Shown here in pieces: positions 13,492 to 19,082 of a DNA stretch of 20,047 nt. Under the pieces are notes generated by a model that made no database searches, was not told where the DNA came from, and was given only the letters and a program-made list of their open reading frames with translations. How positions within the stretch are numbered: the stretch's first letter is position 1; each line of letters starts with the position of its first letter. The stretch is from positions 1-20,047 of the IMG/VR virus record IMGVR_UViG_3300043449_001569; one strand, given 5' to 3'. Made by a program: the position numbers and the translations under genes. This stretch comes from a virus.

Positions 13492-13749
13492 ATGCTGACC
13501 ATCCACGACTGCACCTTTCAGGTGAGCTGGAGCGGCTGGGGGCCCTCCACGGGTTACGCGGAACGCGTCGCGTTGGGCGTCATGCTCGACCTGCTGGAAA
13601 TGAGCCCCGACAGCGTCCGGCGCATTGCCCGGTCGCCTGCCGAGTTGGAGCTGACGGCGCGCGTCGCGCGGGCGCGCGTCGCGTCCATCATTGCGCACAG
13701 GGGCCGCGCCGTGCCCCTGAAGGCCGAGATCGTTCTGGAGGCCTTGTGA
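13492..13749 (+). CDS. Hypothetical phage protein (85 aa)
   Basis: Starts 3 nt after the previous stop and ends in a GTGA overlap with the next HTH gene. The sequence begins MLTIHDCTFQVSWSGWGPSTGYAERVALGVMLDLLEMSPDSV and ends with a helical, Arg/Ala-rich region (LTARVARARVASIIAHRGRAVPLKAEIVLEAL). No clear ribosome-binding site is seen, so coupling to the upstream gene is likely. No family recognised. Confidence 0.65.
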   Translation: MLTIHDCTFQVSWSGWGPSTGYAERVALGVMLDLLEMSPDSVRRIARSPAELELTARVARARVASIIAHRGRAVPLKAEIVLEAL

Positions 13750-13979
13750 CCACCGTCCCGGCCCCCGGCGCGCCCCGCAGGCTCGCCCGCCTCGGATATC
13801 TGCTGCACGGCGCGCAGCACGTTGACTACCTCGCGCGCTTGCTCGGGGTGGACCGCAAGACCGTGTACCGCTGGCGTCGCGGCACGACGCCCGTTCCCGG
13901 CTACGTCTGGGAGCCGCTCAAGGTCGCGCTGCTGAAGCGCCGCAACGACATCGAAACCGCATTGAAAGGGCTTGACTGA
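13746..13979 (+). CDS. Small helix-turn-helix protein (77 aa), paralogue of the leftward 63-aa HTH
   Basis: The GTG at 13746 overlaps the previous stop; no ATG occurs before the conserved domain. Residues 11-58 (RRLARLGYLLHGAQHVDYLARLLGVDRKTVYRWRRGTTPVP) align with RLARLLDEM…ELAVLSGVSGRTVYRWLAGTTPVP of the protein at 8865-9056. The helix-turn-helix is at about 27-48. A basic tail follows (ALLKRRNDIETALKGLD). It likely binds DNA as a regulator. Together the two may control opposite transcription directions, which is inference. Confidence 0.75.
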   Translation: MTTVPAPGAPRRLARLGYLLHGAQHVDYLARLLGVDRKTVYRWRRGTTPVPGYVWEPLKVALLKRRNDIETALKGLD

Positions 13980-14188
13980 TGGTTAGTGAAGAGACGGCCA
14001 AGCGTATCGCCGCCGCGCTGGAGCGGTTGGCGACGGTCTACGAGCAGGAGACGAAGGCCTACGAGCAGGAAGTCCACGATTATGCGGACGGCACGGGGAA
14101 GAGCGCGTGGGTGTCGCAGGCCATGTGCTTCCGCTGCTACCCGCCACATCCGATGGACTGGCACAACCCCTGTGAGAAGTATAAATGA
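13979..14188 (+). CDS. Small Cys/His-containing phage protein (69 aa)
   Basis: Begins in a TGATG junction and ends in ATGA. Residues 1-40 form a charged helix (AKRIAAALERLATVYEQETKAYEQEVHDY). The C-terminus MCFRCYPPHPMDWHNPCEKYK has C-x2-C followed by two His and a Cys, enough ligands for one zinc ion. No family is recognised. It is the only Cys-cluster small protein close upstream of the mom-family gene. Confidence 0.65.
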   Translation: MVSEETAKRIAAALERLATVYEQETKAYEQEVHDYADGTGKSAWVSQAMCFRCYPPHPMDWHNPCEKYK

Positions 14189-14442
14189 GACCCCTCACGG
14201 ATCCTGCGCTGCCTCTGGGTGAACGCCTGCGAAGGCTCGCGGCGGCGCAAGGCAAGAAGCCGAAGGACATCGCCGCCGAACTGGACGTGTCGGTGCAGCA
14301 CATCAGCCGCCTCTACACCGGCAAGAAGACCATGCGCCCGGCGATGCTCGACGGCTTCATCATGGCGCTGGACCTTGAGTACATGGCCTCGGCACTGCAC
14401 GCCGCCGCCGCGCGCGAGTATGGTTTCAGAGTAGGAGGATAG
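14185..14442 (+). CDS. XRE-type helix-turn-helix protein (85 aa)
   Basis: ATGA overlap with the preceding gene. Residues 12-55 (GERLRRLAAAQGKKPKDIAAELDVSVQHISRLYTGKKTM) form a typical Cro/C1-type helix-turn-helix, with the recognition helix VSVQHISRLYTG at about 34-45. A hydrophobic C-terminal helix pair (AMLDGFIMALDLEYMASALHAAAA) may dimerise. The length fits a Cro-like repressor. It is not closely similar to the other two small HTH proteins. The target is unknown. Confidence 0.85.
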   Translation: MRPLTDPALPLGERLRRLAAAQGKKPKDIAAELDVSVQHISRLYTGKKTMRPAMLDGFIMALDLEYMASALHAAAAREYGFRVGG

Positions 14443-14445
14443 GAC

Positions 14446-14715
14446 ATGATCGACGCGAAAGAACTGGAGGAGGCGCTTGACGTTTTCGAGCAGATGCCGC
14501 GAAACGAGTATGAGGACCTGATCCTGTCCGCCGCCCGCGCGCACCTCGCAACGCTGCCGCGCTGGAAGGACGTCGAGGTAAAGAGGTGGGCCTTTTTCAA
14601 CTCTACAGGGCAGAGCGGCACGATGCTCTACGACAATGAAGGGCAGGCGCGGACCGCGTGCCCTTATGGGTGGAGTGTCGTGAAACTCACCGGCACCGCG
14701 ATGGTCGAGGTATGA
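14446..14715 (+). CDS. Hypothetical phage protein (89 aa)
   Basis: Preceded by a strong TAGGAGGAT ribosome-binding site. The protein MIDAKELEEALDVFEQMPRNEYEDLILSAARAHLATLPRWKDVEVKRWAFFNSTGQSGTMLYDNEGQARTACPYGWSVVKLTGTAMVEV has a helical first half and a β-rich second half, with strands of the type '…VKRWAFF…/…WSVVKLTGTAMVEV'. The second half resembles small β-domain phage proteins in general pattern only. Ends in an ATGA overlap with the exported protein. Confidence 0.75.
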   Translation: MIDAKELEEALDVFEQMPRNEYEDLILSAARAHLATLPRWKDVEVKRWAFFNSTGQSGTMLYDNEGQARTACPYGWSVVKLTGTAMVEV

Positions 14716-14951
14716 AGGACGCAATCACCATCCTCCTCATCGCTGCGGGATTTCTGCTGCTCACCCACGGCCTCGCAAAGGCCGACTGGCAGGTGCAGGA
14801 GTGGGACGGCACGGCGTGGGCGCCGGCGACGACGCCCAAGGGCAACACCGCCGCCGTCAACGCCGAGAAGACGGCCTGCGAGCTGGACCTCGCGAGCCTC
14901 TCGACGGTTAAGCCATCAGGAACTAGACTGCGATGTTCGAAGATACGATAG
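14712..14951 (+). CDS. Small secreted or membrane-anchored phage protein (79 aa)
   Basis: Residues 1-24 (MKDAITILLIAAGFLLLTHGLAKA) have a charged start, a hydrophobic core and an A-K-A site before DWQVQEWDG, a textbook signal peptide or N-terminal anchor. The exported part contains WQVQEWDGTAWAPATTPKGNTAAVNAEKTACELDLASLSTVKPSGTRLRCSKIR. Its two cysteines could form a disulphide in the periplasm. Superinfection exclusion or envelope modification are possible roles, with nothing specific to choose between them. The stop lies 6 bp before the tRNA-like element. Confidence 0.7.
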   Translation: MKDAITILLIAAGFLLLTHGLAKADWQVQEWDGTAWAPATTPKGNTAAVNAEKTACELDLASLSTVKPSGTRLRCSKIR

Positions 14952-14957
14952 CGATAC

Positions 14958-15032
14958 GCGGAGATAGCATAATGGTAATGCGCGCGCGGACCACCCGCGA
15001 GAAGACGGTTCGATCCCGATCTCTCCGCTCCA
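14958..15032 (+). tRNA. tRNA-Gly-like element (non-canonical), overlapping the mom-family start
   Basis: Seen directly: acceptor stem GCGGAGA/TCTCCGC (7/7 pairs), TA linker, D stem GCAT/ATGC (4/4) with loop AATGGTA containing GG, T loop TTCGATC, discriminator T and encoded CCA. The T stem pairs 5/5 with one bulged A (15019). The anticodon arm is odd. The standard fold gives CGCGC/CCGCG with a C·C mismatch and loop GGACCAC (anticodon ACC, Gly), with G instead of U at position 33. A 5-bp stem with a 5-nt loop is the alternative. G1-C72, C2-G71, U73, C35 and C36 are known glycine identity elements. Decoding looks impaired, so it may be a pseudo-tRNA, a glycyl donor, or an mRNA element. Confidence 0.55.
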
Positions 15033-15580
15033 CCGACCTCTTCGTGGCTCCTTGCGAGCTGGAGGACATCAAGGCGTTCATCGAGACGCACCACTACTCG
15101 CATTCAGTCTTTGGCGTTACGGCGTCGCGCTGCTTCAAGGTTGAGTATCAAGGAGAGTTGGCAGGCGGCGCGATTTTCGGGCTGCCCGCGGGCGTTGGCG
15201 TAGCCGCGAAATACGCCGACGGCGGGAACCTGTTGGAATTGCGCCGCTTTGTCCTGCACGACGAGGCGCCGCGTAACAGCGAGAGCCGCGCCCTCAGCGT
15301 CATGTTCCGCGCGTTGCGCCGCGAAGGGTACACCCGGATCCTGAGCTACGCCGACCCGATGCACGGACACTCAGGCGTCATCTACAAGGCCACTGGCTTT
15401 GAGTATCGGGGGCGCACAGCTGCCCGCAAGCACATTATGTGGAAAGGCAAGAAGTATCCTGACCGCAACGTGCATCAGGTCAATTTCCCGTACCACCTTG
15501 AGCTTCGAGCGGCGCTCGCGTCAGGTGAAGCCACGCGGGTTTGCATCGAGCCCAAGCACATCTACGTCAAGAAGCTGTAG
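14972..15580 (+). CDS. mom: Mom-family DNA adenine hypermodification protein (GNAT-like)
   Basis: Mom of phage Mu adds a carbamoylmethyl (glycinamide) group to adenine N6, protecting DNA from restriction. The match is by pattern: IKAFIETHHYSHSVFG, GGAIFGLPAG, LLELRRFVLHDEAPRNSESRALSVMFRALRREGYTRILSYADPMHGHSGVIYKATGFEYRGRTA, the conserved 'ELxR…D…P.N.ESR…SYADpxxGHxGxIYxAxxFxYxG' core. ATG 14972 (202 aa) has GGAGA 7 nt upstream. ATG 14978 and GTG 15044 are alternatives; the latter begins just before the conserved domain and after the tRNA-like element, but lacks a ribosome-binding site. With ATG 14972 the first 20 residues are encoded by the tRNA-like sequence. The 3' end overlaps the convergent helicase gene by 14 bp. 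The exact modification here is unknown. Confidence 0.82.
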   Translation: MVMRARTTREKTVRSRSLRSTDLFVAPCELEDIKAFIETHHYSHSVFGVTASRCFKVEYQGELAGGAIFGLPAGVGVAAKYADGGNLLELRRFVLHDEAPRNSESRALSVMFRALRREGYTRILSYADPMHGHSGVIYKATGFEYRGRTAARKHIMWKGKKYPDRNVHQVNFPYHLELRAALASGEATRVCIEPKHIYVKKL

Positions 15581-16889
15581 CGAACACCGCGTCCTGCACC
15601 TCGGCTTTGAGCGTCAGGCGCGGATAGACGGTATCCTCCTCGACAGTGTCGACGGCGACGGTCGCGTAGCTGATCGTCTCCGGGGCCTTCTGGCCCTCAC
15701 GCGCAAGGCGCATGATGGTCTGTTCGAACTGATCCAAACTCCACGGCAGCGAACACCAGCACACGATGTGGCCCCCGAACTGCAGGTTGAGCCCGTGACT
15801 GAACGCCGCCGGGTGCGCGATCAGCACGCGCAGACGGCCGGCGTTCCAGTCCTCGACGGCCTTCGCCGCGTCCTTGCGCTTCGTGCCGCTCCCCAGCACC
15901 GGCGCATCAGGATACCGGCGCTTCAGCTCGTCGAGCTGCTCGCGATAGTCGTAGACCAGCAGGACGGGCGACGTCTGCACGTCGACGACATCGCAGATGG
16001 CATCGACGCGAAACATATCGAGGCGCTTGCCGGCGCCCGTCTCGTCGTAGACGAAGCCGGCGCAGACCTGCCGCATCTTGTTGACGACCTGCGCCCGCCC
16101 GCCGGGCATCATGACCTCGCCCTCGATGTCGGCGACGCTCGTCTTGTCGAGTTCCTCGTAGACGCGCCTGATGTCGGGGGGCAGGTCGACGGGAACCTTG
16201 ACGTGGCGCACGGGGGGCGGCGCCCAGTTCTCGGGCGACAGGATGAACGTCATGTCGGAGATCTTCGCGAGCGTCTTCTCCAGCGTACCCTTGCGGCACT
16301 TCCAGACGTTCTCCGTCTGCTCCCACATGTTCGCCGCGCGCCACTTGACCCAGTCGCGGCCGAGCCTGCGGCCGTGGTCGATGATGCGCGTCTGGGCGAA
16401 CAGGTCTTCGGGCCCGTTCGGCACGGGCGATCCCGTGAGGCCGATGCGGACTTTCATGTGATCCGTATGCTTCAGCGTCGGCCGCCACTTGGCCGACGTG
16501 GGCCCCTTGAATTTCGACAGCTCGTCGATCACGAAGCAGTCGAAGGCCTTGCTGTGCTTCTCAAGAAAGTCGACGAGGTTCTCATGGTTCACGACGACGA
16601 TATCGCCTTCGGCTGCATCACGTTCGGCGGGCGATCCCGTCGCCACGGCGATCCGCAGGTGCCGCAGGTGTTCCCACTTCTCACCCTCCTGCTGCCACAC
16701 CAGCTCCGCGACGCGCAGAGGAGCCGTCACCAGCACGCGGCGCACGGTGCCGTCGGCCAACATCTCGCTCAACGCCGTCAACGTGACCACGGTCTTTCCG
16801 GCACCCGGGCGAGCAAAAATCATGCTCTCGTTGCGTTCGTAAATATGTGTGATTGCCTGCTCTTGGACAGGCCGCAGCTTCACGGACAT
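15567..16889 (-). CDS. SNF2-like superfamily 2 helicase/translocase
   Basis: 440-residue phage-type SF2 ATPase. Motif I is ARPGAGKT (residues 26-33), Ia TAPLRVAELVWQQE, II VIDELSKFK (D122, E123), III LTGSP (151-155). In the C-terminal lobe VLLVYDYREQLDELKRRYP, the motif V region HPAAFSHGLNLQFGG and motif VI QFEQTIMRLAREGQ are typical of SNF2-type proteins of phages. Such proteins remodel DNA during replication or recombination. It is translated from a 10-bp overlap after the VRR-NUC gene, so the two probably cooperate. It runs against the flanking genes and overlaps the mom-family 3' end by 14 bp. Confidence 0.92.
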   Translation of the reverse strand: MSVKLRPVQEQAITHIYERNESMIFARPGAGKTVVTLTALSEMLADGTVRRVLVTAPLRVAELVWQQEGEKWEHLRHLRIAVATGSPAERDAAEGDIVVVNHENLVDFLEKHSKAFDCFVIDELSKFKGPTSAKWRPTLKHTDHMKVRIGLTGSPVPNGPEDLFAQTRIIDHGRRLGRDWVKWRAANMWEQTENVWKCRKGTLEKTLAKISDMTFILSPENWAPPPVRHVKVPVDLPPDIRRVYEELDKTSVADIEGEVMMPGGRAQVVNKMRQVCAGFVYDETGAGKRLDMFRVDAICDVVDVQTSPVLLVYDYREQLDELKRRYPDAPVLGSGTKRKDAAKAVEDWNAGRLRVLIAHPAAFSHGLNLQFGGHIVCWCSLPWSLDQFEQTIMRLAREGQKAPETISYATVAVDTVEEDTVYPRLTLKAEVQDAVFATAS

Positions 16890-17143
16890 AGGGCCTCGAA
16901 ATCCGATACGTTGTCGATCACGTGTACTTCAAATCCTAATGCACGCAACCTCGAATGCCAAGCCGCCTGCAGCGGCGTCGGCTTCTTGCCGGGTGCCTTG
17001 AATTCGATGAACACGACGCGGCCGCCGGCGGACAACATGAGACGGTCTGGGACACCCGGATACCCGGCCACGACGAGCTTCCAGAACACATGCCCTCGGG
17101 CTTTGGCGATCTTCCGGCACTTCGTTTCTATATGTTTTTCCAT
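16880..17143 (-). CDS. VRR-NUC domain nuclease
   Basis: An 87-residue stand-alone VRR-NUC domain (PD-(D/E)XK fold), the size common in phages. Key residues are GVPDRL (D33), VVFIEFKAPG (E47, K49) and TPLQ (Q59), followed by a helix and VHVIDNVSDFEAL. Stand-alone viral members are structure-selective nucleases acting on branched DNA. Its stop overlaps the helicase start by 10 bp, so this is a nuclease-helicase operon. The ATG at 17143 is the first in frame. Confidence 0.92.
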   Translation of the reverse strand: MEKHIETKCRKIAKARGHVFWKLVVAGYPGVPDRLMLSAGGRVVFIEFKAPGKKPTPLQAAWHSRLRALGFEVHVIDNVSDFEALCP

Positions 17144-17214
17144 GCTTTAACGTATCAGGCTTGACGACAGCTTGTCATCAGGCATAGCTTCCCGCCAACA
17201 AACAGGAGTTAGGA
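17144..17214. promoter_or_regulatory. Divergent promoter region between VRR-NUC and DUF2800 genes
   Basis: Rightward TTGACG (17161-17166) and CATAGC (17183-17188) are 16 bp apart, using the same hexamers as the 57-bp cassettes with one change in the -10. A GACA-GCT-TGTC palindrome (17166-17176) sits in the spacer. AGGAG at 17204-17208 is the ribosome-binding site for the TTG at 17215. A leftward promoter must overlap it; no strong match was seen. Confidence 0.5.
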
Positions 17215-18333
17215 TTGCAACACGCACCATTCGGATCGTCGACCGCCGAGCGCGTCATCAACTGCCCCGGCTCCGTCGCCCTCAACGCCAAGTCCCCCGA
17301 ACAGCCCGCGAGCGAGTACGCCGCGAAGGGCAGCGCGCAGCACGCCCTGATCGAGCACCTGCTCCTTGAAGGAGGCAAGCCCGACGAATACGTCGGCGCC
17401 GTGTTCGCCGGCGTCGAGATTGACGCGGAGCTGGCTGAAGGCGTGCGCGTTGCTTTCGACGCAGCCGAGGACTTGCTCGAAGGTTACAGCGGCGACCAGC
17501 TCGTCGAGCAGCGGCTCGTCATCGTCGAGAACGAGATCTTCGGAACCGGCGACGTCATCGGCATTTCCGAGGACGGCACACGCGCCCTGATCGCGGACCA
17601 CAAGTTTGGTTACGTCGAAGTCTCCCCCAACAGCATGCAGCTGAAGTTTCTTGCCGCGGCGCTGCTTGCGGACCCTGCGTTTGGTGTTATCTCGAAGGAC
17701 ATCGAGGAGTTCGAGTTGGCGATCATCCAGCCCGCCTTCGATCCGCCCGTCACGAAGGCGACGATAACGCGCGCTGAGGCCGAGGTCTTCCTGCGCACGA
17801 TCAAGCTGGCGCACTCAGCCAGCAAGGCTCCTGCTGCCGACGTGCGGATTGGCGACTGGTGCAAATGGTGCCGCGCCAAGGCGATCTGCCCCGCGCAGCG
17901 TCAGATGTTCGCGGACCTGATCGACGTGAAGATCCACCCCGACTGGTCGCCGCAGGAGCTGGGCGATATCCTGCTCAAGGCCAAGGAAGTCGAGAAGCTG
18001 ATCGAGCACGTGCAGGACCGCGTGAAGCACGAGCTGGCGAACGGCCGCACCGTGCCGGGCTGGCGCCTCAAGGCGGGCTCGACGCGCATGGCGTGGGCTC
18101 AGGGCGTCAAGGACACGGTCGCAGCCCTGCGCGGCCTCGGGCTCAAGGGCGACAAGGCCATTCAACCCATCACCCCGGCAGCCGCCAAGAAGGCGCTGGG
18201 AGAGCTTCCCGACGATCTCGTCGTGAAGACCACGAGCGCGCCGTCGCTCGCTCGTGACACCGACACCGCAGACGCTGTCCTGCCGGTGGCGGCCTTTGCA
18301 AAGGCAGCAGCACTGTTGAAAGGAAACAGGTAA
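17215..18333 (+). CDS. DUF2800 family protein, Cas4/RecB-like PD-(D/E)XK nuclease
   Basis: Starts with TTG at 17215, 6 nt after AGGAG; no ATG exists before residue 141, so this rare start is well supported. The N-terminus SSTAERVINCPGSVAL (C17) and GSAQHALIEHLL (H44) match the family. The active-site pattern is FGTGDVIG (D113) then ALIADHKFGYVEV (D128, K130). C216, C219 and C225 (DWCKWCRAKAICPA), with C17, form the four-Cys set that holds an Fe-S cluster in Cas4/AddB-type nucleases. The C-terminus (290-372) is an accessory helical tail. In phages this gene precedes a small partner and DNA polymerase I, exactly as here, so a recombination or replication role is likely. Confidence 0.88.
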   Translation: MQHAPFGSSTAERVINCPGSVALNAKSPEQPASEYAAKGSAQHALIEHLLLEGGKPDEYVGAVFAGVEIDAELAEGVRVAFDAAEDLLEGYSGDQLVEQRLVIVENEIFGTGDVIGISEDGTRALIADHKFGYVEVSPNSMQLKFLAAALLADPAFGVISKDIEEFELAIIQPAFDPPVTKATITRAEAEVFLRTIKLAHSASKAPAADVRIGDWCKWCRAKAICPAQRQMFADLIDVKIHPDWSPQELGDILLKAKEVEKLIEHVQDRVKHELANGRTVPGWRLKAGSTRMAWAQGVKDTVAALRGLGLKGDKAIQPITPAAAKKALGELPDDLVVKTTSAPSLARDTDTADAVLPVAAFAKAAALLKGNR

Positions 18334-19032
18334 ATGAGCAACGAACTGAGCCTCTTCTCGAAGGGCGGCCTCCCGCCGGCCGACGTCAACGCCTTCAAGC
18401 AGTCGCTGAAGGCGATGTCCTCGGCGGCGAAGTCGTCGCTGGGCGGCCTCCCGTTCCTGCGCATGGGCAAGGACGGCGAGTGGGTCTACGGGGCCGACAA
18501 CACCGAGGTCGAGGAGAACAGCCTGTGGGCCGTGAACCCGTTCTCGATGTCGCTCGGCTTCATCGCGTGGGGCACCGGCGGGCAGGAAGGCACCGTCCTC
18601 GGCGAGCAGATGGCCCGCGTCGGCGAGGTGCCGGTGCAGCGGGGCAACCTGCAGGATGTCGGAGCTGAGTGGACGCCGTGCTGCTCGTTCGAGATGGTCT
18701 GCCTCAACGGCGAGGATAAGGGGACGCACGTCCTCTACAAGACCAACTCGGTCGGCGGCCGCCGCGCGTTCGCCGACATGATGCAGCTGATCGCGGCCGC
18801 GATGGACGACGCCGAGGGCAAGTGCGTCCCCATCCTGAACCTCGACTGCGACAGCTACCCGCACAAGAAGTACGGCAAGATCTACACGCCGATCTTCGAC
18901 ATCAAGAAGTGGGTCATGCCGGACGCGCAGGAGCTTGGCGGCGCGCCCGCCGAAGCGGAGCAGCCGAAGGTGGAGGCGAAGGCCTCGACGCAGCCTGCCG
19001 AGGAGGGCACGGTTCGTCGTCGTCGTCGCTGA
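18334..19032 (+). CDS. Conserved replication-cassette protein (232 aa), possible ssDNA-binding partner
   Basis: Begins immediately after the DUF2800 stop with an AGGAAACAGG ribosome-binding site. The core (LGGLPFLRMGKDGEWVYGADNTEVEENSLWAVNPFSMSLGFIAWG … LGEQMARVGEVPVQRGNL … YGKIYTPIFDIKKWV) is β-rich with many aromatic residues, as in oligonucleotide-binding folds. The tail is Pro/Ala/Glu-rich and ends in TVRRRRR. Between DUF2800 and DNA polymerase the usual gene is a DUF2815-type ssDNA-binding protein. I infer a similar role from position, but I do not recognise the sequence as that family. Confidence 0.75.
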   Translation: MSNELSLFSKGGLPPADVNAFKQSLKAMSSAAKSSLGGLPFLRMGKDGEWVYGADNTEVEENSLWAVNPFSMSLGFIAWGTGGQEGTVLGEQMARVGEVPVQRGNLQDVGAEWTPCCSFEMVCLNGEDKGTHVLYKTNSVGGRRAFADMMQLIAAAMDDAEGKCVPILNLDCDSYPHKKYGKIYTPIFDIKKWVMPDAQELGGAPAEAEQPKVEAKASTQPAEEGTVRRRRR

Positions 19033-19041
19033 AGCCTGACT

Positions 19042-19072
19042 GGGGGCGGCCGCAAGCCGCCCCCATTTCTTT
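19042..19072 (+). terminator. Rho-independent-type terminator before the DNA polymerase gene
   Basis: GGGGGCGGC (19042-19050), loop CGCAA, GCCGCCCCC (19056-19064) gives a 9-bp GC-only stem followed by ATTTCTTT. It lies 10 bp after the preceding stop and 18 bp before the polymerase start. Partial termination would lower polymerase expression relative to the upstream gene. Confidence 0.75.
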
Positions 19073-19082
19073 GGAGAATAGA

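Noticed and set aside
14958-15032. Attachment site (att) in a tRNA gene
   Set aside because: No integrase or recombinase is present in the window and no direct repeat of the tRNA 3' end was seen; the element also lies within the phage gene series.
15399-17150. Plus-strand open frame of 583 codons
   Set aside because: Overlaps the end of the mom-family gene and lies opposite the helicase and VRR-NUC genes, whose catalytic motifs are intact.
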